Assembly: GCF_900185615.1 (NCBI RefSeq)
Contig: NZ_FYAK01000001.1
Coordinates: 1,025,701-1,089,700, forward strand
Direction of reading: 5' to 3'
From: Photobacterium malacitanum
Lineage (GTDB): Bacteria; Pseudomonadota; Gammaproteobacteria; Enterobacterales; Vibrionaceae
Length of the DNA stretch: 64,000 nucleotides
The stretch's first letter is position 1. Every line of letters starts with the position of its first letter. A program made the position numbers and the translations under genes. The notes under the pieces are model-generated. The model saw only the letters and a program-made list of their open reading frames with translations. It made no database searches and was not told where the DNA came from. Shown in pieces: positions 26,757 to 37,593 of the stretch.

Positions 26757-26785
26757 ACGCTACCGCCCTAAGGTTACAGCCCCTC
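26757..26785 (-). promoter_or_regulatory. JUMPstart element with perfect ops site (RfaH recruitment)
   Basis: The minus strand at 26767-26757 reads GGCGGTAGCGT, identical to the ops core. It is preceded by GGGGCTGTAACCTTAGG, resembling the rest of the JUMPstart consensus. It lies about 150 bases upstream of the wzc ATG, in the untranslated leader of the 13-gene operon. Established role: ops pauses RNA polymerase and recruits RfaH, which suppresses termination through long surface-polysaccharide operons. Confidence 0.9.
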
Positions 26786-26790
26786 ATTTG

Positions 26791-27471
26791 CTTTATCTTA
26801 CTATCATCTTTATTTTTCCGCGTTAAATCTATGTATGACCATATAAAAACCATCGAAATTACGAATATATATATGGTACTTAATTGACAATTACATTAAA
26901 TAATAAAATTCATTAACCAATAAATGTTTAATGGTTAATTAATTTCCATCCATACAATTGTTTTTAAACATATCTACAGTAAAGAAAATAATAAACCAAC
27001 ACCATTTAAAACTTTTGAATTAACCCCAAAACGCAACATAAAAAAATAAAATCAAACAAAATCAATAGGATAATGATTAGTAAGCACTAACAATAAATTA
27101 ATATCAAAAAGAATATTAAAATAAAAAAAGCATTTTAAGTGCCAAAAAAACCAACAATCAACAATTATTATATGCATTACAGCAAACAAATTCAGCAAAT
27201 GAATGCTTCCTGGGTTTGATTTCTGTTTATTCTGTATCAATATAAAAGAAATACATGTACCATCAACAATAAATACTTATATTAATTATTCAAGATTTAA
27301 TGGTTAATAATACTTTTACTTATATTAATAACATCAAATAACTACTATGTAATTATTCTGTCAATTTTAAAAGCTTATTTTCATTTATTTAAATGTCATT
27401 CTTATATATCTGTTCTTATATTTAATATAAACTTTTTTAAAATATTAATAACAAAAACACTGAGATATTAT
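26791..27471. other. Very AT-rich divergent region upstream of the polysaccharide operon
   Basis: This stretch carries no supported gene. Base composition is strongly A/T with many A- and T-tracts, suggestive of curved DNA and H-NS-type silencing. The promoter for the leftward operon must lie at the 26790 end, and that for the rightward gene at the 27470 end; neither box could be fixed confidently. Confidence 0.6.
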
Positions 27472-28008
27472 ATGAAATTAACCTTAGCAACGATCGCATT
27501 AGCAACGGCAATTTTATCGCCAATGGCTATGGCCGCGACCCCTGTTCAGCTTTCACTACCAGGTATTAATTTACCTGCAGGCAATGTTTCAGGCGCACGT
27601 TTAAACCTACTTTATGGACAAACAAGCCAAGTCACAGGGGTGAACTTCTCACTGCTGGGTTTATCAACAATTGATAACTTTACAGGTCTTAACCTTGGCT
27701 TAGCTTTTGGAGTTAACCACACCACATCAGCGATGAAAGGCTTAGAGTTTGGTTTAGCCAACTGGAATGAAGGTAATGCTATCGGTGCAGACTTTGGTTT
27801 AGTTAACTACACTGGTAATAATTTCACTGGTGCCCAATTTGGTACCTTTAACTATGCAGGCTCTCTAAATGGTCTTCAATTTGGTTTAGTCAATGCTACC
27901 GATCATATTAATAAAGGTGTACAGATTGGTCTAATTAACTATGATAAATCAGGCACTTTCATCAGTAAAAATTTACCTGTCTTTCCGATCATCAATGCGC
28001 GTTTTTAA
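27472..28008 (+). CDS. Secreted surface repeat protein, LA_2272-like
   Basis: A 178-residue protein with a signal peptide cleaved near MAMAA-TPVQ (about 22). The mature part is a run of short repeats with the pattern G-L-x-F/L-G-L-x-N (for example LEFGLANWN, ADFGLVNYT, AQFGTFNYA, LQFGLVNAT, VQIGLINYD), spaced about 18-22 residues. This resembles the surface-repeat family NCBI labels LA_2272 and suggests a beta-solenoid or beta-strand surface protein. Function is unknown. It is divergent from wzc and ends at a bidirectional terminator shared with tRNA-Ala. Confidence 0.8.
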   Translation: MKLTLATIALATAILSPMAMAATPVQLSLPGINLPAGNVSGARLNLLYGQTSQVTGVNFSLLGLSTIDNFTGLNLGLAFGVNHTTSAMKGLEFGLANWNEGNAIGADFGLVNYTGNNFTGAQFGTFNYAGSLNGLQFGLVNATDHINKGVQIGLINYDKSGTFISKNLPVFPIINARF

Positions 28009-28022
28009 TCGCGAATAAATGC

Positions 28023-28056
28023 AAAAAACCTCGTCAGCGTTAACCGACGAGGTTTT
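28023..28056. terminator. Bidirectional terminator between surface-repeat gene and tRNA-Ala
   Basis: An 11-bp perfect stem (AAAACCTCGTC with GACGAGGTTTT, 10-base loop) is placed between a rightward gene and a leftward tRNA, with A/T runs on both sides. Confidence 0.88.
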
Positions 28057-28061
28057 AAATT

Positions 28062-28137
28062 TGGTGGAGCTAAACGGGATCGAACCGATGACCTCTTCGC
28101 TGCCAGCGAAGCGCTCTCCCAGCTGAGCTATAGCCCC
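28062..28137 (-). tRNA. tRNA-Ala (GGC anticodon)
   Basis: The 76-base minus-strand cloverleaf has acceptor stem GGGGCTA/TAGCTCC, D-arm AGCTCAGCTGGGAGAGC, anticodon loop CTGGCAG giving GGC, T-loop GGTTCGATCCC and an encoded CCA. It lies downstream of gltX on the same strand, a common arrangement in vibrios. Confidence 0.97.
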
Positions 28138-28279
28138 ATAATGTCTATTTATAGTATTGATATATTAAGAAAATGTCACCGTTATAAAACTAAAAATGTG
28201 ATACGGTTTACGTTAGCGACAAAAAAACGGAAATATCGATGACATTTCCGTTTGGTATTTATTTGAAATCAACTAAAAG

Positions 28280-29704
28280 TTACGCGTTAGCTTCACGCGC
28301 AGCAATATAATCTAATGCCATTTTAATACGAGCAACAACACGCTCTTTACCGATCAATTGCATTACTGCATCAACTGATGGTGACTGGCCTTGACCTGTA
28401 ACAGCAACACGTAATGGCATACCAACTTTACCCATACCTAATTCAAGCTCTTCACAAACTTGGGTCGTTACAGCATGTAAGTTTTCAGTTGTCCACTCAT
28501 CAAGCGCTTCAACTTTTGCTAGTGCTAGTGCTAATGCATCTTTAGCCACTGGACGTAAATGCTTTTTCGCCGCGCCAGCTTCAAACTCACTGAAATCTTG
28601 GTAGAAGTAGCGTGATTGCTCTGCTAATTCAATTAGGGTATTACAACGCTCACCAACCAGTGTGATCACTTCAGTGATTGCTGGACCATTTTCTACTGAA
28701 ATCTGCTTTTGATCTAAATGCCATTGCAGGTATTTAGCAATATATTCAGGTGCTTCAGTTTTGATGTAATGATTGTTTAGCCACAACAACTTATCAGTAT
28801 TAAATGCTGATGCCGACTTACTTACCGACTCAAGCGTAAATAAATCAATCATTTCTTGTAATGAGAAGATTTCTTGATCGCCATGAGACCAACCTAGACG
28901 TACTAGATAGTTAAGTAATGCATGCGGTAAGAAACCGTCATCACGGTACTGCATAACACCTACAGCACCATGACGCTTAGAAAGCTTAGCACCATCATCA
29001 CCCAAGATCATTGCACAGTGAGCAAACTCAGGTACTGGTGCACCTAATGCTTTATAAATATTAATTTGACGTGGAGTATTATTGATATGATCTTCACCAC
29101 GAACAACTTGAGTGATCCCCATATCCCAATCATCAATCACAACACAGAAGTTGTACGTTGGACTACCATCTGTACGACGAATGATCAGATCATCCAACTC
29201 GCTGTTAGCAATCTCAATATGGCCACGGATCTTATCATCAAAGATCACTGTGCCCTCTTTTGGGTTACGGAATCGAATACAAAATGGAGAATCCGCTGTT
29301 GCCGCTGCATTTGCTGCGATAATTTTTGGGTGATTAGCATCGTAACGCGGTTTAACACCAGCAGCCATTTGCTCTTCACGAATTTCATCAAGCAATTCTT
29401 TAGGGCAATAACACTTGTAAGCTTTGTCTTCTGCTAGTAATTGATCAACCACTTCATTGTAACGATCAAAACGCTTAGTCTGGTAGTAAGGACCTTCATC
29501 CCAGTTTAGCTCTAACCATTCCATGCCTTCCATGATCGCATCAATCGCTTCTTGCGTTGAGCGTTCGATATCAGTGTCTTCGATACGTAATACGAATTCG
29601 CCACCCATATGCTTAGCAAATAGCCATGAATACAATGCTGTACGCGCACCACCAACGTGCAAAAAGCCTGTTGGGCTTGGTGCAAAGCGAGTTTTAACCG
29701 TCAT
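28280..29704 (-). CDS. gltX: Glutamyl-tRNA synthetase
   Basis: Charges tRNA-Glu with glutamate in the cytoplasm. The 474-residue class I synthetase shows the HIGH-equivalent motif [14 protein letters not shown] at the N-terminus, a zinc-binding knuckle starting CYCPKELL, and the KMSKS-equivalent KLSKRHG (about 238-244). The ATG at 29704 has an AAGGTAA ribosome site and matches the usual [13 protein letters not shown] start; a longer frame to 29734 is not supported. The tRNA-Ala gene follows 143 bases downstream. Confidence 0.97.
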   Translation of the reverse strand: MTVKTRFAPSPTGFLHVGGARTALYSWLFAKHMGGEFVLRIEDTDIERSTQEAIDAIMEGMEWLELNWDEGPYYQTKRFDRYNEVVDQLLAEDKAYKCYCPKELLDEIREEQMAAGVKPRYDANHPKIIAANAAATADSPFCIRFRNPKEGTVIFDDKIRGHIEIANSELDDLIIRRTDGSPTYNFCVVIDDWDMGITQVVRGEDHINNTPRQINIYKALGAPVPEFAHCAMILGDDGAKLSKRHGAVGVMQYRDDGFLPHALLNYLVRLGWSHGDQEIFSLQEMIDLFTLESVSKSASAFNTDKLLWLNNHYIKTEAPEYIAKYLQWHLDQKQISVENGPAITEVITLVGERCNTLIELAEQSRYFYQDFSEFEAGAAKKHLRPVAKDALALALAKVEALDEWTTENLHAVTTQVCEELELGMGKVGMPLRVAVTGQGQSPSVDAVMQLIGKERVVARIKMALDYIAAREANA

Positions 29705-30038
29705 TGAGATTACCTTATGAATGATGGATGACACAGTAAAAACTACTGTGCTAAATCTATTGTGGAGTATTTTAGCACTGTAACCAAGATCTACAATCTT
29801 TGATCTGTTTCACAAGCCAATATCAATATAATTATTATCTTAGCGCTAATGAACAATAAGGGCGTGAGTAGTAAAAGTGAACTCATGAGGTTGGATCACG
29901 GATAAATAACAACAATCAGAAGTGATATTACACTTTTTTAACAATGAAAAATAAATCGTTTAACTTGCGAAAATGCAATAGCTAAACCAAAATGAGAGTG
30001 TAAATTTGCTATCAACCTCACAAAAAAAGGAACTAAAG
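29705..30038. other. Divergent region gltX / small secreted peptide
   Basis: This 334-base stretch contains the gltX ribosome site and the upstream region of the small gene at 30039, with its AAAGGAAC ribosome site at 30026-30033. No further gene, repeat or convincing operator was seen. Confidence 0.5.
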
Positions 30039-30209
30039 ATGAAAAAGATTTTAGGACTTTGCGCTGGAGCACTTTTGATGATGCCATTTACTCTGCAAGC
30101 GGAAAATTCACCAACAGGCCCTTTCGTTGAGTGCCAACTACAAAATGGTAATGTTGAATTTATGCCAGCTATGTTTTGCGAGATAAAGAAAGGTAAGTAT
30201 CATTATTAA
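30039..30209 (+). CDS. Small secreted protein, 56 residues, unknown
   Basis: The short product starts MKKILGLCAGALLMMPFTLQAEN, a clear Sec signal peptide with cleavage after LQA (about 21), leaving a mature peptide of about 35 residues with two cysteines (ECQL and FCEI), which could form a disulphide. The ATG at 30039 has a strong AAAGGAAC ribosome site; an in-frame start at 30006 is rejected because it precedes the signal peptide. I do not recognise a family. It ends before a hairpin terminator shared with the converging DUF2057 gene. Confidence 0.8.
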   Translation: MKKILGLCAGALLMMPFTLQAENSPTGPFVECQLQNGNVEFMPAMFCEIKKGKYHY

Positions 30210-30226
30210 ATGATGACAGATAAAAT

Positions 30227-30260
30227 TAAAGCGTAGGAATCACTCTATTCCTACGCTTCT
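30227..30260. terminator. Bidirectional terminator
   Basis: A 12-bp perfect stem (AAGCGTAGGAAT with ATTCCTACGCTT, 6-base loop) lies between the rightward small peptide gene and the leftward DUF2057 gene. The T-rich side favours the minus strand. Confidence 0.8.
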
Positions 30261-30294
30261 AATCATATTTATCTATAATTGACTACAGAGTAAA

Positions 30295-30987
30295 TTATTG
30301 TGTTACCGCCCAGCCTAAAAATGCTTTACGCTGCTGTGGCGTTAATTGTGAATAGATATTTTTAAGCTCTTGCTCTGCTGCGACTATTTTTGCTGGTTGG
30401 ACAATAGCAACGGGCTCAACGGCTGTCGCTGGAGATTCAATTTTGACCAACTGTTTAGGTTCTTTCTTAGGCTCCACAAGTGGCTTTTCACCTGCAAATG
30501 CATAACCTTGTGACTGATTATAGTAAGCCAAGTCTTTTAAATAATCACGCCCGAAAAGTGTGGCTGTGTCACCACTGTTATTTCTTGGAAGTACATCCAT
30601 TTTAGCATTTATAACATCACCGTTTGATGCAATAAGCTTCACTGTTGGGTTCGCATCAAAATTACGTACATCAATTGAACTAATAACACGCGCACCAGGG
30701 ACAACCTTAAATTGTTTATCGCTTGCAGTTAGAGTAATGACAATCGGCTCTGAACGGTATTTTTCTAGTTGCCCTTGGCCTTCGACTAATTTTGATACGC
30801 GCACCACAATTTGATTAAGACCATTATTTAGCGTTAAATCTTCTGTTTTTTCTAGGAGATTAAGGGTTTTATTACCGTTAACAATCACGGTTTCAACATC
30901 TGGAGCAAAAGACACATCTACAGCTGCGTGTGCACCATGTGCCATCACCATCGCGCTTGCTAATAATAGTTTTTTACCTAACTTCAT
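30295..30987 (-). CDS. DUF2057 (YccT-like) secreted protein
   Basis: The 230-residue protein has a signal peptide cleaved near HGAHA-AVDV (about 21). A DUF2057 domain follows, with VSFAPDVETVIVNGNK and EDLTLNNGLNQIVVRVSKLV (about 49-68), typical of YccT-type periplasmic proteins. A Pro/Lys/Val-rich linker (about 165-200) leads to a short C-terminal helix ending QQRKAFLGWAVTQ. Function is uncertain; enterobacterial relatives are linked to curli control. It lies downstream of the porin but behind a terminator, so it is likely a separate unit. Confidence 0.85.
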   Translation of the reverse strand: MKLGKKLLLASAMVMAHGAHAAVDVSFAPDVETVIVNGNKTLNLLEKTEDLTLNNGLNQIVVRVSKLVEGQGQLEKYRSEPIVITLTASDKQFKVVPGARVISSIDVRNFDANPTVKLIASNGDVINAKMDVLPRNNSGDTATLFGRDYLKDLAYYNQSQGYAFAGEKPLVEPKKEPKQLVKIESPATAVEPVAIVQPAKIVAAEQELKNIYSQLTPQQRKAFLGWAVTQ

Positions 30988-31001
30988 ATAACTCTCCTAA
31001 T

Positions 31002-31036
31002 TAAAAAACGAGCATTGATAACCAATGCTCGTTTAA
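31002..31036 (-). terminator. Terminator after the porin gene
   Basis: The stem AACGAGCATTG with CAATGCTCGTT is followed by TTTTTT on the minus strand; the opposite side is also T-rich, so it may act both ways. Confidence 0.85.
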
Positions 31037-31060
31037 TTTTTTATTCTAATTCAAATCAAA

Positions 31061-32128
31061 TTAGAAGTAGTATTCAACACCCATAAGTAGGTTTGTTGAA
31101 TCACCACCTTCAGTACCGCCATTCATGTTGTAATGACGAATATCTGTAAATAGGTATGCACTTGGTAGTAAGTAACCTAGACGTGCTGTAATTGCTGTAT
31201 CATCAGTATCTGCTTGCTTACCTTTACCAGCGATATCAGCTTCTGATGTACCTGCGTAACCAACTTTGTATACCCACTGACCGTTGTAAACGTACTGTGC
31301 TGTTGTAGACCATGCCCACTGGCTGTTATCACCAGCAGTAGCATCAGTTGTCATGTACTTACCAGCAGCAGTTAACGTGATATCACCTAGGAATAACGAA
31401 CCACCAAAGATTGAGTATTGAGAACCAGTATTTGATAACCAAGGCTTATCAGCATCAACAGATTCAGCAGAATTATCATAGTAGCCAGCATGTACAGAGA
31501 ACATGTCTGCAGAGTAAGATGCAGCAATACTGTATGCAACATTATCAGTCGATGTTGCCATGTTGCTTAACGTTGCTTGAACGTTGAAGCCACCAAAGTT
31601 TGCAGAATCAAAACGAAGGTTGTTGTTGGTACGATCTTCAAATGATGCGCCAATATCTTGGTTCCAGTCAAATACGTTACCTAGACCTGGGTTTGAGTGT
31701 GGCCAGTCAACGTAGTTATATGCAGCAACTAATTGACGACCGTATTTGATAGAACCGATGCCATCAAATTGGAAACCAAGAAAAGTATCACGTGCACCTA
31801 GTGCACCGTTATTTGGGTGTTTCCATGACTCGTTTGGATCGTAACCGCCGTTATCAGCATTACCACCTTCAATTTGCCATAATAGCGTTGGAGCAAAGTT
31901 GTCAAATTCAACTGCGCCACGGAAACCGATACGTGATTCAATAACAGCACTTACTGTATCATCTGATTTATCTGCTTTTGGCATACCGTATTGAACAAAA
32001 CCAGCTGCCTGACCGTACATCTGTACTTTGCCGTCAAGTAGATCGATTGCAGCGTTTGCACCTGTTGAAGCCATTGCTGCTGTTGCGATTGCAGCGCCAA
32101 GTAGCGTACGTTTGAACATGTTTTCCAT
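31061..32128 (-). CDS. Outer-membrane general porin
   Basis: A 355-residue Gram-negative porin forming a trimeric beta-barrel for small solutes. It has a signal peptide (FKRTLLGAAIATAAMASTG, cleavage near ANA-AIDLL), the first strand KVQMYGQAAGFVQYG, the tract SIKYGRQLVAAYNYV near the constriction loop and the terminal strand LLMGVEYYF ending in Phe, the outer-membrane assembly signal. The start at ATG 32128 fits an AGGAG ribosome site 7 bases upstream. Which vibrio porin it corresponds to (OmpU, OmpL or OmpH type) cannot be settled here. Confidence 0.92.
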   Translation of the reverse strand: MENMFKRTLLGAAIATAAMASTGANAAIDLLDGKVQMYGQAAGFVQYGMPKADKSDDTVSAVIESRIGFRGAVEFDNFAPTLLWQIEGGNADNGGYDPNESWKHPNNGALGARDTFLGFQFDGIGSIKYGRQLVAAYNYVDWPHSNPGLGNVFDWNQDIGASFEDRTNNNLRFDSANFGGFNVQATLSNMATSTDNVAYSIAASYSADMFSVHAGYYDNSAESVDADKPWLSNTGSQYSIFGGSLFLGDITLTAAGKYMTTDATAGDNSQWAWSTTAQYVYNGQWVYKVGYAGTSEADIAGKGKQADTDDTAITARLGYLLPSAYLFTDIRHYNMNGGTEGGDSTNLLMGVEYYF

Positions 32129-32614
32129 GGAATAACTCCTAAAAGATATTAGCTGTTTACTTGCCCCTGAAAGGTTGGCCGCCGAAGGTGACAAGTAAAT
32201 CTCCTATATGTCAGTCGAATCATTTCAACCGATTCATATTTTTTCGTTTTAAATTGAACTTTTAAGTAACTTCGGTATTAAGACTACTTTCGCAGCGCAA
32301 AACATCAATAAGAACTTACTTTTTAATAGTGAAAATATGATTGAGTGCAAACTTTTGGCACTATCGTGATCAATGTCATATGTTTTCACTCTCAACAAGA
32401 AAACAAAAATAAACCCTTTATAAACAATATTTTATACACACACTAAACTATTATTGTGAACAGTGTCGTATTTCTAATATGGTGCTATTAGCAGTTTTAC
32501 AAATAGTAAACTATGAATGTCAACCACAAATCTTTTTCATTATCACCATTAAATAAACACTAAAAATTAAGTTTATTCACACTAGTAACGCTTTAATACT
32601 GATCAAATAACGAC
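32129..32614. other. Porin upstream region
   Basis: Nearly 490 bases separate the porin start from the ligA terminator. It contains the AGGAG ribosome site and a long AT-rich leader, as is common for strongly regulated porins (OmpR, ToxR or CRP control in relatives). I could not identify a specific operator. Confidence 0.45.
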
Positions 32615-32644
32615 CAAAAAAAAGCCTCACTTTGTGTGAGGCTT
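32615..32644 (-). terminator. Terminator after ligA
   Basis: The stem AAGCCTCAC with GTGAGGCTT has a 5-base loop and continues into eight T residues on the minus strand, 22 bases beyond the ligA stop. Confidence 0.9.
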
Positions 32645-32665
32645 CAATATAAAACGAAGTATTTA

Positions 32666-34735
<2,070 letters not shown>

Positions 34736-34767
34736 TCAAATCATTAGAGCGATGACTATAGCTACAA

Positions 34768-34801
34768 TAAAATTCAGGCCCCCGAAGGAGCCTGAATTTT
34801 A
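34768..34801 (-). terminator. Terminator after zipA
   Basis: The 12-bp stem AATTCAGGCTCC with GGGGCCTGAATT and a TTCG tetraloop is followed by a T-run on the minus strand. Confidence 0.92.
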
Positions 34802-34825
34802 AAACAATAATAATAATCTATTGGA

Positions 34826-36232
34826 TTAACATTGATTATATTTTACTGATTTTTCTCGGTATGCAGCAATACGATTAGGGGTGATCATAACCCGATCTTG
34901 GTCCATCACATCGGCATTAAGTTGATCGGCAATTTGCTGGGCCGTTTGAAGCATCATATTAAAGTTACTGGATGCTTTTCCATGACAAGGCAACATTAAG
35001 AAAAAGCCAATACCTGGCGTTTCAAAATGCTGATAATTGGTTTCAGGAAATGTACCAGGATTAACCAAATTGGTAACAGAGAAAATAACAGGCTCAGTAC
35101 CGGCTAAGTCTGCATGACGATGAAACACTGAGTTTTCACCAAAAATCAAACCATTACGCTCTAAGCATGCAAATAATGATGGCCCGCGTAATACCTTACC
35201 TTTACGAGCATGCACACACAAAGATAAATAGCTTGGCGGCAAAGGTTCAGGCTCTGGTAATATCTCCGGTTCAACAATGTCGTCAAGTTCAGGCTCTGGC
35301 GTAATTTCAGGCTTAGGTGTTTTTTCGGCAACAGTTTCTGTTACAACACTCTCTACAACACGATCTTGCGGTTTATCATCTTCAGCGGCAGGCGTAAATA
35401 TCGGCGTCGGTGCTGTAATAGCTTCGGCGGCAACGGTCGGTTGAGCGGCAACGGTCGGTTGAGCGGCAACAGTTGGTTGAGCGGCAACGGTCGGTTGAGC
35501 AGCAACAGTCGGTTGAGCAGCAACAGTTGGTTGAGCAGCAACAGCCGGTTGAGCAGCAACAGTCGGTTGAGCGGCAACAGTTGGTTGAGCAGCAACAGTT
35601 GGTTGAGCAGCAACAGTTGGTTGAGCAGCAACAGTCGGTTGAGCAGCAACGGTCGGTTGAGCAGCAACAGTCGGTTGAGCAGCAACAGTCGGCTGAGCAG
35701 CAACAGTCGGCTGAGCAGCAACAGTCGGCTGAGCAGCAACAGTCGGCTGAGCAGCAACAGTTGGTTGAGCAGCAACGGTCGGTTGAGCAACAACAGTCGG
35801 TTGAACAGCAACGGTCGGTTGAGCGGCAGATCCAATATTCATCTGAGGCTCAATACGCTCATGTGTCGCCACTTTAGCTGATGTATTAGCCGTTTGAGGG
35901 GCTGTTTCACCTAATAATGGATCATACTGAGGGCGCTCGCCAAAACTAAAACCAGGCTCTTTACGTTTAGGGGCTGGCTGCTGAGTTTCGCTAACCTCAG
36001 CTTGAGTTGGTTTTGCTGGTGTCACTTCCGGTGCACTATTCACAACGCGGACGTCACTAACACTCTCTTGAGCAATATCTTGACTCTCAAGATTCGCTTC
36101 ATCTATTTTACTTAGTGGCTTCTCACCAAATTTAGCTGGTTTTTCTTTTCTACTTGTCCATAGACCATGAAAAAGAAGCGCAGCAATTGCTAACGCACCA
36201 ACAATAATAAGAACCAGACGCAATTCCTGCAT
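34826..36232 (-). CDS. zipA: ZipA, FtsZ-anchoring division protein with expanded repeat linker
   Basis: ZipA tethers FtsZ to the inner membrane at the septum. The N-terminal anchor helix is LVLIIVGALAIAALLFHGLW (about 6-25), followed by a basic/acidic stretch. The C-terminal FtsZ-binding domain (about 330-468) has SLCVHARKGKVLRGPSLF and LADQLNADVMDQDR-like QIADQLNADVMDQ. At 468 residues it is much longer than the usual roughly 300-330, because the Pro/Gln linker contains 22 tandem copies of a six-residue unit (about AQPTVA, residues 137-268). Copy number is likely to vary between strains. It is divergent from cysZ. Confidence 0.95.
   Translation of the reverse strand: MQELRLVLIIVGALAIAALLFHGLWTSRKEKPAKFGEKPLSKIDEANLESQDIAQESVSDVRVVNSAPEVTPAKPTQAEVSETQQPAPKRKEPGFSFGERPQYDPLLGETAPQTANTSAKVATHERIEPQMNIGSAAQPTVAVQPTVVAQPTVAAQPTVAAQPTVAAQPTVAAQPTVAAQPTVAAQPTVAAQPTVAAQPTVAAQPTVAAQPTVAAQPTVAAQPTVAAQPAVAAQPTVAAQPTVAAQPTVAAQPTVAAQPTVAAQPTVAAEAITAPTPIFTPAAEDDKPQDRVVESVVTETVAEKTPKPEITPEPELDDIVEPEILPEPEPLPPSYLSLCVHARKGKVLRGPSLFACLERNGLIFGENSVFHRHADLAGTEPVIFSVTNLVNPGTFPETNYQHFETPGIGFFLMLPCHGKASSNFNMMLQTAQQIADQLNADVMDQDRVMITPNRIAAYREKSVKYNQC
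35427..35822. repeat. 18-bp in-frame tandem repeat in zipA, 22 copies
   Basis: Exactly 22 units of 18 bases lie within the linker of zipA, each encoding a variant of AQPTVA. Third-position changes show that copies have diverged and been re-homogenised. The unit is a multiple of three, so gains and losses keep the frame. Confidence 0.97.
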
Positions 36233-36582
36233 ATGAATACTCTAAATTAACTCGTTATCCCTTTACGGGGTTAATAATAGAAAAAAATCTACTAGGAAAC
36301 TTAGTATCTAGTTAGAATTTCTCACCGAATGACTTACTGTACCAAAACTCACTTGACAATGAGAACATGAATATCGAGATTCCATCAAGATAGTGTAAGC
36401 TTAGTTATTTTTGTACAATTTTAAATCATTTTTGTATTGTTACTCATCATTTTTATTTATGGTCAACGTAGTGACAACAATTTTACGAATTGATTCCATC
36501 CTACCTCGGCAATTAAAATCTATAAAGTAATCTAAACAGATGAACAGTAAAACACTAGAAAATGCTTGTTCAGGAGAAAGAA
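36233..36582. other. Divergent region zipA / cysZ
   Basis: A 350-base AT-rich stretch holds the promoters of both genes. Apart from the AGGAG ribosome site for cysZ at 36572-36576, no gene, hairpin or operator was recognised. Confidence 0.45.
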
Positions 36583-37344
36583 ATGCCACAACAGCATAAT
36601 ACAACCCCCACAACCAGTGGTGCAGGTTATTTTTTTCAAGGTCTACAGCTCGCCTTCCAACCGGGCACGCGTCGCTTTGTTCTCATTCCGCTAGTGATAA
36701 ATATGGTGTTGCTTGGTAGCGCTTTTGCAACATTATTAACTCACCTAAGTGGTTGGATCGACAATTGGCTGAGCTATTTACCTAGCTGGCTAGAATGGCT
36801 GTCCTATATTTTATGGCCATTATTAGCGATTGCGGCTTTAGTCTCGTTTTCATATTTCTTTAGTACCATTGCTAATTGGATAGCAGCCCCATTTAATGGT
36901 TTATTGGCCGAGTATCTTGAAGCTAAACTCACAGGGCAAACACCACCGGATGATAGCTTTAAAGCCTTGATTACCGATTTACCTCGTACCATGGGACGTG
37001 AATGGACCAAGCTTAAATATTATCTACCTAAAGCGATTGGATTACTCATTTTAATGTGGATTCCTGCTATCGGACAAACGGTTGCTCCAATATTATGGTT
37101 TTTATTCAATGCTTGGATGATGACGATTCAATATGCTGACTATCCATTTGATAACCATAAAGTACCGTTTCCTGAAATGAGAGATGCGCTAAAACAAAAG
37201 CGAACTCAAGCACTCAGTTTTGGTGCGGTAGTGATGCTATTAACCATGGTACCTATTGTTAATTTATTTGTAATGCCTATCGCCGTTTGTGGTGCAACAG
37301 CAATGTGGGTTGATCATTATCGTAGCCAATTTAAACGTTACTGA
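36583..37344 (+). CDS. cysZ: CysZ, sulfate permease
   Basis: An inner-membrane sulfate transporter supporting cysteine synthesis. The 253-residue protein, the same length as E. coli CysZ, has [24 protein letters not shown] at its N-terminus broken across the first helix, about four hydrophobic segments, and [15 protein letters not shown] and [18 protein letters not shown] in the cytoplasmic part. ATG 36583 has an AGGAG site 6 bases upstream; a start at 36562 would precede it. It lies upstream of cysK, but a terminator separates them. Confidence 0.94.
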   Translation: MPQQHNTTPTTSGAGYFFQGLQLAFQPGTRRFVLIPLVINMVLLGSAFATLLTHLSGWIDNWLSYLPSWLEWLSYILWPLLAIAALVSFSYFFSTIANWIAAPFNGLLAEYLEAKLTGQTPPDDSFKALITDLPRTMGREWTKLKYYLPKAIGLLILMWIPAIGQTVAPILWFLFNAWMMTIQYADYPFDNHKVPFPEMRDALKQKRTQALSFGAVVMLLTMVPIVNLFVMPIAVCGATAMWVDHYRSQFKRY

Positions 37345-37367
37345 TCATTAAGATAGCTACTTATGTT

Positions 37368-37402
37368 AAGACCGACAGTATTTGCGCTGTTGGTCTTTTT
37401 TT
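37368..37402 (+). terminator. Terminator after cysZ
   Basis: A 10-bp stem (AGACCGACAG with CTGTTGGTCT, one wobble) is followed by eight T residues on the plus strand. Confidence 0.88.
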
Positions 37403-37593
37403 TATTTTTCTCATAAAAAAGTGCTATTTTAACCGCACTACATAGCAACAAAATACAAACAATTAATCAATAAAGGTAGCAACTATCACACAATAACAAT
37501 AAGATATAACAATTAATTACTTTGCAAATATTGAGACAGGTATATGCTTATTCTATTCAACATTGAGTCTAATTTGTCACGAAGGAACGAAGT

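Noticed and set aside
27052..27240. 62-codon minus-strand frame in the AT-rich region
   Set aside because: It starts at TTG with no ribosome site and its composition follows the AT bias.
35366..35881. Long plus-strand frames through the zipA repeat region (Ser/Asn-rich and Gln/Val-rich translations)
   Set aside because: They are antisense shadows of the in-frame 18-bp repeat, which keeps all frames open; no ribosome site or homology.
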